DNA of 64,000 nucleotides from Agapanthus africanus (GCA_030015575.1 JASDDO010000016.1:178620815-178684814); one strand, 5' to 3'; positions 10,422 through 23,295 are shown, numbered from the stretch's first letter. Notes: a model not told the origin generated them from the sequence alone. Numbers and translations are program-made.

Positions 10422-13400
10422 TGTAACACTTTGAAATTCGTTTAGATTAAGTTCGTGTTAATTAGCGTTAATGCGTGTTTTTCATAAAATCTCATAATTT
10501 ATTTAACTTCCACATAAACTAGAATAAATCAAAATTTAATTGTGAAATCATGTGATCTTATATATAAATGTGTTTTATTAATTATTAATTAGTTTAGTGT
10601 TCACTTAATTAGAAAATTTTCTTAATTATTTTTTCCTAAGCAAAATTAGTGTAGCATGCAAAATTTCACCTTAGGCCAGGTTTTAACATGTCTACCATTT
10701 CAAAATTTTCATTTCATTCCTTTTAAATAAAACCCAAAACAAAATAAAGCTTTAATGAAAAATGAGAAAACAAAAGAAATGAGGCATGGTGCATTTAATG
10801 GGCGTGGGGGGGGGGAAGAGTTTTGACTTTGCACATTCTCTCTCTCTCTCTTCCCTCTTTCCTGCACACACACACAGCAGCAGCAGCAGCACATTCATCT
10901 TCTTCTTGCATCCAAGCACAAATCCCTACACAAAAATTCATCTTTTCTTCATTAAACCCTTGCAAAACCCCTCTTTTGTTGGTTTTGATGGCAAGTCTTT
11001 GCTATTGGAGGCAAGACCAACAAGTTTAGACCCCCTAAGACCAACTTGAGGTATTAAGCTCACCTTAATCACTTTATTGCTAAACTTGTAGTTTAATTAG
11101 CTTAAAGTAGTGTTTTTGTGAGTTTTAGTGCTAATCTTGTAGTTTAAGTGAAGATTATGGTAAGTTAGGGTTTTTAGGTTTTGATTAACTTAATTTAGTG
11201 TTATTTGTGTTGTCTAAGCCAATTCTTTGTTTCAGTTTACACTAAAATACCATATTGTTTTAATTTAATGTTAATTAAACGTTTTAGTTAAGATTTTAGG
11301 TAGTTTTGTGATCTACTTTTGAAGCGAGTGCTTCAGGCAAAAGTTGCAGATGCTGGGACTCAGTTACTGAGCTAGGGACACACACACACAGCACGATACC
11401 CCACTTCCCCTACCTGGCCGCAAATTGCGGCCAGAGGAGTGAGTTGGGTGTCGGGGTTTGGGTTAGGGGAGTTTGCTACATATCTAAGGTGTTTGGTATA
11501 TGCAACTTTTCCTAATTCAACCCGAGTCAAAATCTGGGTTCAAATACCTTGTTTTCAACACTTTAGACTTGCGCGACATGCATGTTTTGAGTTTGGGTCT
11601 GGTGGTTTCTGTGTATCGCAGCGTGTCAGGGTGGTTCCAGGCGCTTGCACACACGTTTTGGTGTCAGATTTGAACATGCGTTAGCTTGCGACGCTAGTTT
11701 TTCGTATAGTCTTGATATCGTGTTTTTGCAGGATTTTAGTCTTATGTGTGTTGCCTTGTGTAAATTCTAGGATCCCAGGCAGGGACTTTGGACGCCGTGA
11801 AGAAGGTGAAGCAGGTGGTTGGATATACCTAGCTCGAGATCACCGGTGAGTAGATTTAACTTCTACGGGGAAATCGCCCGTATGGCGTAATGCGTCAGGG
11901 CTTGATAGGATGTTGTAGTCGCATGATAAATTTATATATATATACATATAGGTTGTGCATATGTACTATTGTTGCATACCCCTCTCTGGTTGCATATGGA
12001 CATAGTAGTTATGAGGTACCGCACTGTTACTAACCGTTCGTGCTGCATAAGCACTAATTGTATGCTACACACACACTGTTAGTAAATTGCCAGGACACAC
12101 GCACTATAGAATTGCTATGGACCATACATCATTTAGATTATTTCATCATTGATGATTAGATATGATTTTGTTTCTTGCGTGCATACATAATCATGTATCT
12201 ACATACTTGCATATCCATATTTGCGTATATATATCTTTGTGCATCACTGCCTACATACATACTCTTGGACATACATAGATGATGCTGACTTTGATTTTGG
12301 AAAATTGGGGACCGCATGAAATATTTTCAATTGGATCCATTTAAAAGAGCGGTTTTCCCTTTTTACTCATAGTACGATTTTATGCGGCATACGACACATT
12401 GCATGGATTTACGCATTGAGTTTTGTATTCATGTGATTTCTGGATTTGAGAACCGTGGTTTTAATTTAAGAAAGTATGTACTGTTTTGAAAAATCCGGCT
12501 TCTCTTGATATGATATTTCAGTGCGTCCGCCAAGCGTTTTCTCGGTTCTGAGACGTGTGACATGTGAAACCCGATTCGAGGAGGAGGATGATCCGTTTGC
12601 GGGTACATGGTGGACCCGGTATGGTACCCCGGGGCGAGAGAGAGATTTCGTATGGATGACGATGAGCCTGGCAGAGGGACTACGACCTACCGGTGATTGG
12701 TTGGACCTGGCGGTTATCCGTAGGATACCGACCAGAGTCGAGAGATGGATATGGGCCGACCCGTACTGCCGGGCCCGAGGGCCGATCCCGCAAATGGAGC
12801 CCGTGGGCCGATCCGGACCGACGGAGCCCGATATATAACGATTTGCGTGTCGATGATAGACACAAGTATTTCATGATATTCTCGAGTGCCGATATTGGGC
12901 ACTCATGTTTTCCATGAGATTTACAGGATATGAGGGCCGATTAGAGTGATGACGCCTGAGTTATTGGAATTTGGGGTGTAATTGGTAGACACCGGGTTTT
13001 TCCACGATGATGATTCGTGTAGATGATATTTCATCCCTTGCTCAGCATTCATTGATATGCACTGCATCATGTATTTATTGTACCTGATAGAGTACCTCGC
13101 ATGATTATTGTATAACCATATTATCATATTGATGTTATCAGATTTCACATGTTAGAGTATCGCAGTACGTGCATACTTACGATTACCTTTATATGTTAAT
13201 TACTATTCATGAGTTGGCAACTCACCCCTGTTGTGCTACAGTGTTTTGCAGGTCGACCCTCAGAGTAGTCGCGGCAGGGCTACATCATTGTATCTTTTGC
13301 TACGGATACCGCTACAGTTGGCGTGTGAGCCGTTTTGCTTATTGGTGGGTTTTGCGGTTATCCGTTTACTTTTCATTGTACACTTTATTGTATCTAGTAC

Positions 13401-13898
13401 TCTCCATCTACCATATCATGTATTGACTTAGAGACCAGTTGTGAGGACGATGTTGTATATTATTTGTACTCTGAATGTCGAGCTCGTGTGAGCCGACTTT
13501 ACCTATGCAGTTTTATCGTTTATGCTGTTTTTCACTTATTGGTCATTTCTTCGCTACGGCGTCGTATATTATTCTTGTGGTGGTTGTTTCCGCCGTTGGG
13601 TGTGATTGCTCCTGATTGTGGATTCTTTATTCTTATTATCAGTCGTTTTACTTATATCATGTGTTGTACCCGTTTTCAGGGCTAGTTTTTACAAAGGAGG
13701 TGCGGCCAAAATTTTTAAGAAAAAAACCTAAACTTTAAGGATTTTTACTCAAGTTTACTAAATGTTTTAAACCAATGTTTTCTTCACTCGCTACCTTTAA
13801 TGGTTTTGATTTCTGGGTTTCGGCTTATTTGATCGTGTCACGCCTGTAGACGTTACGTGGTTAAGTGCCGGTCACGGGCCGAATTTTGGGTCTTGACA
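10422..13898 (+). repeat. Gypsy C, 5' LTR
   Basis: It begins TGTAACACTTTGAAATTCG and ends GGGTCTTGACA, about 3.48 kb, long but normal for Tekay/Del elements. The start matches the 3' LTR at 59699. It contains a short-repeat cluster at 10804-10892 and a 10-bp GC-rich perfect inverted repeat at 11414-11434. Short reading frames inside it are not supported by any family resemblance, so I treat the whole stretch as non-coding. Confidence 0.87.
10804..10892 (+). repeat. Microsatellite cluster in Gypsy C 5' LTR
   Basis: A G run, a CT run, a CA run and a CAG run follow one another. The matching place in the 3' LTR (60083-60185) has a shorter G run, fewer CAG units and extra TTC units, so these tracts have changed length since insertion. 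Confidence 0.85.
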
Positions 13899-13902
13899 AA
13901 GT

Positions 13903-13914
13903 TGGTTTCAGAGC
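13903..13914 (+). other. Gypsy C primer-binding site
   Basis: TGGTTTCAGAGC, close to the tRNA-Met-type site used by Tekay elements, four bases after the LTR end. It supports the LTR boundary at 13898. Confidence 0.82.
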
Positions 13915-14134
13915 GTAGGGTTTACCTTTCGGAGTGTAGGATGACCTTGGTATGATGGAGTAGGCAGCTTAAGCAGAGTGACGTAGCGTGTGTATGTTCC
14001 GCGGCATACTCACGACGCTGTACTCCGCCTATGTGACCTTAGGACTTATTGGCTGAAATTCCTTCGTGATTATGTACATTCTTGCGATTCGATTTCCGTA
14101 TTCTTATCGAATCTTGTTTTCATTTCCAGCCATT

Positions 14135-15420
14135 ATGCCGCCGAAGACTACGAGGGCGCAGAGAGCGGCCGCGAGAGCCGAGATTAGAGTTGACTCGTCT
14201 GAGACGAGGACTGACCCGAGCGGTACGCCAGTTGTACCGGAGCAGACTGATCCCCCATCGACAGACCATATTGCTATGCTAAGGGTCGGTATGCAGGAGA
14301 TGCGCCAGATGATGGGGTCGTTAGTTGAGGCCATTCGAGCGCAGAGACAGGAGGTTGTCCCACCTGCTACGGGGACCATGATGGTACCTATAGTTCAGGC
14401 AGTTGCAGCTGCAGCTACAGAGGTGATCGCATTATCGGTATCAGAGTTTATGAGGCTGAAGCCTCCTGTCTTCACATGCATCGATGCAGCCGAGGACCCG
14501 CAGTCATTTATTGATAGGATGGCCCGGATATGTCGTTCACTTAGGTGCTCAGACGCGATATGGGTGGAGTTCGCGAGCTTTCGTCTGGAAGGTCTTGCAC
14601 AAAAGTGGTGCGAGTCTCTTGAGAAGGGCAGAGCCGCAGGTCTTCCTCTCATGACCTGGGCTGAGTTTGTGACAGTGTTTCTTGCCCGCTTTCTTCCACA
14701 GAGTGTTCGGGATGCTCGAGCGCACAGTTTCGAGTCTCTACGACAGACTCCAGAGATGATGGTGGCAGAGTACGACATACAGTTTACTGAGCTATCTACG
14801 TATGCCCCATATTTGGTCGCTACCGAGGAGATGTGAATCAAGAGGTTTGTTCGAGGCTTGCTTACCCCGTTGTTTCTCGCCATCAGCACAACATTGCGAT
14901 ACCTATGCAGCAGCAGTGGATGCAGCCCTACTAGTCGAGGAGCGTCTTGCCGAGACTTCGGTAGTTCCGGGACCGAAGAGAGTTCGCACAGATATGTCTT
15001 CCCAGAGGCAGATGGGTAGGCGCCGCGGCAGACCCCCTCCAGGCCGTGATGATGACAGAGGTTTGAGACGTGGTTGGTTATACAACACCATCCACAGGGC
15101 CGACAGTCACCATCTAGATGTTTCCGGTGCGAGAGCACTTATCATCAGGTTCGAGATTGTCCGGAGCCGCGTGAGGGCCAGACAGCAGTACCGCATGTCA
15201 CTTTACCACCTTCTCAACCTCAAAAGGTGTTGCCTATTGCACCTGCTATTGCTCCGCGTCAGACTTATGCACAGGGAGGTCATGGTCACGGAGGGTTTGT
15301 CCAGGGAGGACAAGGTGGCCGAGGCAGAGGACAGCCAGTTTCCGGCAGAGGACAACCAGTTGCCGGTAGGGGACCGCCAGTCGCAGGTAGAGGACATGCA
15401 CGGGTATTCTCTTTGACACA
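14135..15420 (+). pseudogene. gag: Gypsy C gag fossil
   Basis: The start at 14135 (MPPKTTRAQRAAARAEIRVD) follows the primer site by about 220 bases and fits Tekay gag. The capsid part is seen at about 14440-14840 (FMRLKPPVFTC, AEFVTVFLARFLPQSVRDA). A CX2CX4HX4C zinc knuckle lies at about 15131-15173 (CFRCESTYHQVRDC), followed by a glycine-arginine-rich tail. The protein would form the virus-like particle. The reading frame is not continuous, so this is a fossil. An antisense open frame across 14395-15138 has no family resemblance. Confidence 0.85.
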
Positions 15421-18168
15421 TCAGGATGCGCAGGCATCCAATGCAGTGGACTCAGGTACTCTTTCAGTATGTTCTTTTGACGCACACTTGTTGTTCGATC
15501 CGGGGTCTACGCACTCGTACGTTTCCACACACACCGTGCCGAGTTTGGGCAAAGAGTCTTGTTTGCTTGATCAGCCGCTTGTTGTGACCACTCCTGTGGG
15601 CGAGTCGTTTGTTGCTAGACACATGTTCCGGTCATGTGCTGTCCGTATAGGTGAGAGAGAGAGTTGTCCGTTGACTTGATCCTTCTTGAGATGTTGGACT
15701 TCGACGTTCTCCTGGGCATGGACTGGTTAGCCACGTGCTATGCGTCTGTGGACTGCCGTGAGAAGACAGTTAAGTTTTGTTTTCTCGGTGAGTCAGTTTT
15801 TGTTGTGCAGGGGACCGTGGTGCCACCCCTCACAATTTGATTTCGTCTCTTCACGCTGGACAGCTTTTGAGGAAGGGATGTCAAGGATTTCTAACCTATG
15901 TTTGCGATACTAGAGCTGCAGAGGTTCCTTTGGACCAGGTCCCGATTGTTAGTGAATTCCCTGACGTTTTCCCTGACGAGCTACCTGGGCTACCGCCTGA
16001 GCGTGATATTGTTTTCTGCATTGAATTGATTCCCGGCACGGGGCCTATTTACATACTGCCTTATCGGATGGCCCCGGCTGAGCTTAGAGAGTTGAAAGGT
16101 CAGTTGCAAGATTTGCTGGATAAAGGGCTTATTCGACCTAGTGTGTCTCCTTAGGGTGCTCCAGTCCTGTTCGTCAAGAAGAAGGATGGCAGTTTGCGCT
16201 TGTGTATTGACTACCGCCAGCTGAACAGGGTTACCGTACAGAACATATATCCCTTACCACGTATCGATGATTTGTTCGACCAGTTTCAGGGTGCGGGATT
16301 CTATTCGTGGATCGACTTGCGATCAGGCTACCATCAGTTGCGGGTTCGGCAGGAGGATATTCCGAGGATGGGTTTTCGCACACGTTACGGGAACTATGAG
16401 TTATTGGTGATGTCGTTCGGACTCACCAATGCCCCAGCTGCATTTATGGACTTGATGAACCACATTTTCAGGTTGTATCTTGATCTTTTCATCATCGTGT
16501 TTATTGAAGACATTTTGGTGTACTCCCGGAGCCGAGAGGAGCACGAGCAGCACTTGCGTATTATGTTGCAGACCTTGAGGGAGCATCAGTTGTTCGCTAA
16601 ATTCTCCAAGTGCGCATTCTGGCTCGACAGTGTAGACTTCTTGAGTCACGTGGTGACGAGAGATGGCATATGTGTGGACCCGAAGAAGATCGAGGCCGTT
16701 CACCATTGGCCCAGACCAGCATCAGTTATGGAGATCCACAGCTTTCTAGGACTGGCCGGCTACTGCCGATGATTCGTTCAGGACTTCTCCCGTATTGCTG
16801 CACTGTTGACCGGGTTGACCTAGAAGGGAGTTCCTTTTAGTTGGACGGAGGCGTGCGAGCATAGCTTTCAGCAGTTGCAGACCCGTTTGACTACGGCGCC
16901 GGTGTTATCATTGCCTTCGGGATCGGGCAGATTTGTGGTTTTTTGTGACGCTTCTCGAGTGGGGCTAGGCTGTGTATTGATGCAGCACGACAGGGTTATC
17001 GCTTATGCTTCTCGGCAGCTGAAGAAACACGAACAGAACTACCCCACTCACGATTTAGAGATGGCTGCAGTGGTCTTTGCACTTAAGATCTGGAGACATT
17101 ACCTGTACGGCGAGGCATGCCAGATATTCACGGACTACAAGAGCTTGAAGTATATATTTCAGCAGCGAGACCTGAACCTGAGACAGCGCCGTTGGATGGA
17201 GCTAGTGAAGGACTACGATTGCGAGATCCTTTATCATCTGGGCAAGGCGAATATAGTGGCGGATACTTTGAGCCGGAGGCCCGGAGGTAGTCTATCTTGT
17301 TTGAGCGCAGTGCAGAGGCAGTCGTCGGCAGATTGGCAAATTCTATGCGACAGACGAGTGCAGTTCGAGTTCACTCCGATCGGGGGACAGCTTGCGCATG
17401 TTCGTGCACGTCCACTGTTGCTTGACCATATACATGACACACAGTACAGTGATGATCGTTGTTCAGAGATCATGGCACAGATTGGACAGGGAAGATTTTC
17501 CGAGTTCGTGATCGATGATCAGGGGATACTACGATTTGGGACTAGACTCTGCGTACCAGGTGTTGAGGGACTGAGGCGTGAGATTCTTGAGGAGGCACAT
17601 AGATCAGTGTACAGTGTTCATCTGGGTTCTACCAAGATGTACCATGATATGAGAGATGCTTACTGGTGGGACTGGATGAAGAGGGACGTTACAGACTTCG
17701 TGTCGAGATGCCTGACTTGTCAGCAAGTCAAGGCCGAGCACCAGAGGCCAGTGGGAGAGTTGCAGCCTTTGCCCATTCCGGAGTGGAAATGGGAGCAGAT
17801 TTTTATGGACTTCATCGTGGGTCTACCCAGGACCAGTCGAGGGTATGACTCCATTTGGGTGATCGTGGATCGATTGACGAAACCGGCTCACTTCCAGCTA
17901 GTGAAGACCAATTTCAGATTTACTCAGTATGCTCATATTTACATCGACGAGATCGTATGGTTGCATGGTGTCCCGATGTGTATTGTGTCCGACCGAGGCA
18001 CCCAGTTTACCAGCCGACTATGGCAGAGGCTTCAGGAGGCTTTGGGCACCCGCTTGAGTTTCAGAACAGCTTTTCATCCGCAGACCGAGGGCCAGTCAGA
18101 GCGGACTATTCAGACTCTCGAGGACATGCTCCGAGCGTGCGTTTTGGATTTCGGAGGTAGCTGGGATC
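15421..18168 (+). pseudogene. pol: Gypsy C pol fossil, first part (protease to integrase core)
   Basis: Parts occur in Gypsy order. Protease is at about 15480-15840 (FDPGSTHSYVS) and RT at about 15900-16800 ([32 protein letters not shown]). RNase H is at about 16875-17280 (FCDASRVGLGCVLMQHDRV, DTLSRRPGG). The integrase zinc-binding region is near 17600-17740 (HLGSTKMYHDMRDAYWWD, CLTCQQVKAEHQRP) and the integrase core runs to 18168 (SDRGTQFTSRLWQ, FHPQTEGQSERT). It is broken by a handful of changes and is cut at 18168 by Gypsy D. The next part is at 38977. Confidence 0.9.
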
Positions 18169-19528
18169 TGATTAATCCAAAAATTTGTAGTTTACCGTAA
18201 TCAGAAACGGCGTCGCTTCACAGCTAGCCGGTGAGTACGGGTCGATCCGCAGGGATGTGTTAGTTTCTGATTTTGTGTTATAACGAGTTGATTCAAATCG
18301 TTGTTTGGTTTTTATCGATTGATTTAAAGACGAAGTTATGTGATAAGAAAGGACTCGTTAGGGTTAGGTCGAAGGTAGGGGTGTTGAGATCTATGTTTTC
18401 ACCTCTTTCAATGCCATGATTTAAGCTTTTTAGAAATATCACAACAATTATTAGCAAAGGGGATTAGGATGATCGGGAAGAAACAAAGTTTCTTCCTCTA
18501 GATCCTTGTCCGTCCTTTCCTATTAATTGATGTGATCTTCATGGATGTCATATAAGTCCGGCCTTTTATACTAAGGTTCACCGTTACCTTGTAGGTAGGG
18601 TGCCGTAGGGGGCGGATCGTATATGAATGCATGAAGATTTCGTTTTAAAAATAAGTTGGCATTGAAGGAGGTGAGAGACATCCATCTCTCACTTACTCCC
18701 TTGTTCCTAACCCTAACGAGCGAGGATTTTACTCGCTCATTAGGGAATTGTTGCAAAGAGACATTTTTATGTTTATGTTTTAAAGGTTAACTACTTGGTG
18801 CAGATTAAGGAGGATTACACTAGAGCAAAAATTAAATAACTAGGGCAAGTAAAAGATTATACTAAGGCAAGAATTAAATAAAACTAAAGACTTACAAGAA
18901 AAGATGATGCTCTGAATTCTTCAACAAATCTCACTTTTATTGATTATAAAGAGGCATAGCATTTTTACAGATCTAGATTACAATTTATAAGTAACTAGTG
19001 AAGCTAGGGTTACAGACTCTCGTAGACATGAATTTACTGATTCACCCCCTAAAAATCCTAACATCTGCACCGACACAACAACCAGAAAAATTCCACCGAC
19101 ACGGGCACCACATGGCCGCGGATCCGCGGCGCCAGCATGGGTTTGGCCGCGGATCCGCGGCCAAACTGTTGACTTGGGCTTTCATTCTTTGGGGTTAGTT
19201 TCTTGACATCTTGGGCTTTGTCTTTTTCTATTTCTTTCCTCTGTTGGGCTTCTGAGTCTACTCCAGATTTTCAGTGAAGATTTGTATTGGTCTTTTAACC
19301 GTTTCACCTTGACTTGCTTTGTCTTGCACCTAAATGAACTAGGCTTGACTGAGATCCGTCTAATTGTTGGTCAAAAGTCCCTTTTTCCATTGTTTTGTGT
19401 CTTTCTCACTGTATTTGCTCCAGAAACCTGTATCCTGCAACATGCAACAAACGATCGTCAAAAGCATCTGTTTACTTATAAAATGCACGAAAGTGGGGCG
19501 TATGAATAGCAATATTATGATGTGAACA
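18169..19528 (-). repeat. Gypsy D, 3' LTR
   Basis: 1,360 bp, TGTTCACATC to GGATTAATCA on the minus strand. It holds a 15-bp perfect inverted repeat (18354-18368 with 18706-18720) and two GC-rich palindromes (19115-19130, and a perfect 26-bp one at 19141-19166). Short open frames within it have no known relatives. Confidence 0.94.
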
Positions 19529-21037
19529 AATACCCCCAAACTTACCTTTTGCTCGTCCTCGAGCAAACTTATTATTTTATTCTGATAAAAATCTAACCTA
19601 GCCGCACTTTCGCAGGGAAACGCGATTGCACTGAGCTCGTGCAACAAGCCGTTAAACCTCTAGGTGTCCCTAGTAGGAGGAGTGTTGTCTCCTGAGGGTT
19701 TTCAGCGGATTACACCCACAAAATCCTATCAACTCGGCCCATTGACTTTTGTTCTCCAATTAGGTTTTCTAACAAGGAATTCTATTATCTTTTTAACTCG
19801 CAAATTATCCACCCGTATTCTTCACACTTTCTCATTATTTAACTTAAGATTACATATATCCTGTAGAATTACCTAGCTTTCGGCATTTCTTAAGTTTTCC
19901 TTCTAGAGTTCCATCTCCACTTAGGAATTTCTATCAGCTCTATTAAAGACACAAGTTCTATTCTTCATTCCTTTCTCTTATCTAAACTCCAATCACATAT
20001 CCCTACGTGTGTGTAAGTATCACCCCTACACTTGGAAATTCAAATCAAGCAATCGTACTCCCGTCCATTGTCCAAAGCACTTGTGAGACTTCGCTTTCAC
20101 ATCCTTCATGCGACTGTTAATACTTCTTGAGGTACCAACAACCGATTACAAGATGCGTTAGCGTTTTAAAGCGTACTTCCTAGTTTTGCAACACCCAAGG
20201 CTTTTAGCAGTGGCTCCCAAACCAGTTGGTCTAAGGCACTAGGTGATGAAGCACCCTCGCTAAATATTTTTCTATTTTTACAGCCTTAAGTAATCACAAA
20301 AACCAGTGTCCATTTTTCTATATCCACCCTTTTTTTTTCTTTTTCATTGTGCTAAGGACTTTAGACAAGAGTATTACAAGGTCTCTTCTACTAATCCAAG
20401 TTTCAAGGTGCGTGTTTGTGCATTTTGTAGGGTACATGTTTTCAGAATCTAGACTTAAGCTAGGAACTATTTTTCAAACTTATACTCTAATAAAAGTTTT
20501 AATACTTTTCCTTCGTTTCGACTTAGCCCAAGAACTGAACCCAAAATTTGCCTATTTCTAGATAACCTACAAAGACATATACTTTCTACCGTTAAACTTT
20601 AAGGAAGGTTATTTTTAGGGTTTTTAATTTACTAAGTCTAAGATCTAGTTGTTCCTAGCCAGTTAACCTTTTTATCAAACTCAAGTCAATTAACCAGAAT
20701 TGAATACATTAATTTTTTTTTATAATTTTTGAAATTTTTCAATTTTTATGGGATTTTCTGTTTTCTAATTTTTTTATTTTTCAAATTTTTCAAATTTTTA
20801 TGATTTTTATATAGAGATGCAATGCAGAAATATACATATGAATGCAAAAGGAAAACTTACCGAACATACCCCCAAACTTATAATGGACAGTGTCCTCACT
20901 GTCATGCTGCACCAAGTGGTTTGATAATATCGGCGAGTTCCTGCTTATTATTATATTTACATAGTATACACACCCCCAAACTTATTTGAAATAAAGTTTT
21001 GGAAAAAAGGGAATTCGAGGGTGAAGGTGGAGGAAAA
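19529..21037 (-). other. Gypsy D 3' untranslated region with polypurine tract
   Basis: About 1.5 kb between the stop of pol and the 3' LTR. The polypurine tract (minus strand GGTAAGTTTGGGGGTATT) touches the LTR at 19529-19546. Two more tracts of the same kind lie at about 20868-20881 and 20970-20984. The rest is AT-rich with no supported gene. Athila and Tat elements often have long 3' regions, sometimes with an envelope-like frame, but none is visible here. Confidence 0.82.
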
Positions 21038-23295
21038 TCAATCGGTGTAAATCGGCTCCTGCAAGAACAGGAGCTCCTCCGAAGGGTCCGCTGAGAAGAA
21101 CGGTTTCAAACGATGTCCATTTACTTTGAATAAAGTACCGTCTTCTGGATTCTCAAGATCAACCGCACCGTGCGGATAAACGGTACGGACTACAAAAGGT
21201 CCTCTCCATTTGGACCTGAGCTTACCAGGATGAAAATGTAACCGAGTGTCATAAAGTAGAACCTGTTGACTAGGTTCAAAAGTTTTTCGTAAAAGGTGTT
21301 TATCGTGGAACACCTTGGCTCGGTTTTTAGCAGTTATGGCATTGTCATATGCCTCATCCCTTAGCTCCTCCAACTCATTCAATTGCAACTTTCTGTTGCT
21401 GCCCGCATCTCCTAAAGACAAATTTAGCTCTTTTATAGCCCAGAAAGCTTTGTGCTCGATCTCCACTGGGAGGTGGCAAGCCTTCCCGTACACAAGCCGG
21501 TATGGAGACATACCCAGATCGGTCTTATATGCAGTACGGAAAGCCCATAGTGCATCTATCAATTTAAGCGACCAATCCTTACGGTTTTTAGAAACCGTTT
21601 TCTCCAAAATTTGCTTTATTTGCCGATTTGAAACTTCGGCTTGCCCACATGTTTGGGGGCGATATGGCGTTGATAATTTGTGGGTGATAGAGTATTTACG
21701 CATTAAGGACTCGAAAGTCCTATTGCAGAAATGAGAACCATTATCACTTATAATTGCCCGAGGGTGCCCAAATCGAGAAAATATGTGTTCTTTAAGGAAT
21801 CGAACGACAACTTTATTATCGTTCGTTCGGCTGGGCACAGCCTCGACCCACTTAGAAACGTAGTCAACCGCCAACAGAATATACACATTTCCAAAAGAGT
21901 TAGGAAATGGTCCCATGAAATCTATACCCCAAACATCAAAAATGTCCACTACCAAAATGGGTTGGAGTGGCATTTCGTTTCTCCGCGAAATCCGGCCCAA
22001 ATGTTGGCACCGGGAGCAAGTTTTGCAGTATTCAAATGCATCCTTGAAGAGTCGTGGCCAATAGAAACCACACTGCAAAACTTTTTCGGCTGTCTTCTTT
22101 GGGCCAAAGTGCCCGCCACATGCTTGATCGTGGGAGAAAGACAGCACGCTCTTGACCTCACTCTCGGGTACACACCGACGAATGATTTGGTCGGAACAGT
22201 ATTTAAAAAGATAGGGTTCATCCCAGTAAAAATGCTTTACTTGGGACAAAAATCGAAGCTTATCCTGTTTCGACCAATCATTAGGAATCAGGCCGGTGAC
22301 TAAATAGTTTACAATATCGGCGAACCACGGTTCGCAAGAAACGGTCAAGAGTTGCTCGTCGGGAAAAACGTCAGTGATAGGAAGATCGAGCGTGGGCGAA
22401 GAAGGAAGTCGTGATAGGTGATCAGCTACTACGTTTTCACATCCCTTTTTGTCCTTAATGACAAGATCAAATTCTTGCAATAAAAGGATCCAACGTATTA
22501 GCCTTGACTTAGCATCCTTCTTCGTAAAAAGGTGGCGAAGAGCCGAATGATCAGTATAAACAACGACTGGAGAGCCGATTAAATAAGGCCGAAATTTTTC
22601 GAGTGCGAACACAACAGCTAAAAATTCTTTCTCTGTTGTTGTGTAATTAAGTTGGGCCTCATTTAGTGTTCGGCTGGCATAATAAATCACGTGCGGCATC
22701 TTATTAATGTGCTGTCCAAGAACAGCACCAATAGCAAAGTCTGATGCGTCGCACATGATTTCAAAAGGGTGCGTCCAGTCGGGAGATGAAAGGATGGGCG
22801 CAGTGATGAGTGAATTTTTTAAAGACTCGAATGCTTCAGTGCATGTGGAGTCAAAAGCGAAGGTCGTGTCCTTGGCCAGTAAGAGAGTCAAGGGTCTAGC
22901 AATCTTGCTGAAGTCCTTGATAAACCGTCTGTAAAAACCGGCGTGGCCAAGGAAGGCTCTGATATCTTTGACGCATTTTGGGGGAGGTAGGTTAGAAATC
23001 ACTTCGATTTTAGCCCTGTCTACCTCGATGCCATTTTGCGAAATGACATGTCCTAGAACAATGCCCTCTTGCACCATGAAATGGCACTTCTCCCAATTTA
23101 ATGTTAGGTTCTTATCCCTGCAGCGGGTAAGAACAGCGTCAAGATGGCGTAAACACTCGTCGAAGGAGTCACCAAAGATGGAGAAATCGTCCATAAAAAT
23201 CTCCAAGAACTTTTCAACCATGTCTGAAAAGATCCCCATCATACACCGCTGAAATGTCGCGGGTGCGTTGCATAACCCAAAGGGCATGCGACGAT
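21038..23295 (-). pseudogene. pol: Gypsy D pol, 3' part (RT, RNase H, integrase)
   Basis: An uninterrupted frame of about 750 codons on the minus strand. RT occupies the first part ([17 protein letters not shown], then the FMDDF active-site block near 23190), followed by RNase H ([24 protein letters not shown]). The integrase zinc-binding region ([23 protein letters not shown]), core ([20 protein letters not shown]) and C-terminal part follow. The order and wording fit Athila/Tat of the non-chromovirus Gypsy branch. The upstream part of RT lies on the other side of Copia E, beyond 32941. Confidence 0.92.

Noticed and set aside
12521-12838. A 105-codon plus-strand frame rich in R and P
   Set aside because: It lies within the 5' LTR of Gypsy C and has no resemblance to a known family; overlapping frames exist on both strands there.
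14395-15138. A 247-codon open frame on the minus strand
   Set aside because: It is antisense to the gag fossil of Gypsy C, has no recognisable domain, and is explained by base composition.
18354-18368. Telomere-like TTAGGG repeats
   Set aside because: Only about two units of TTAGGG occur, and they belong to an inverted repeat inside the LTR of Gypsy D; plant telomere repeats are usually TTTAGGG in long arrays.
21315-22303. Two long plus-strand frames
   Set aside because: They are antisense to the integrase region of Gypsy D, which is clearly coding on the minus strand.
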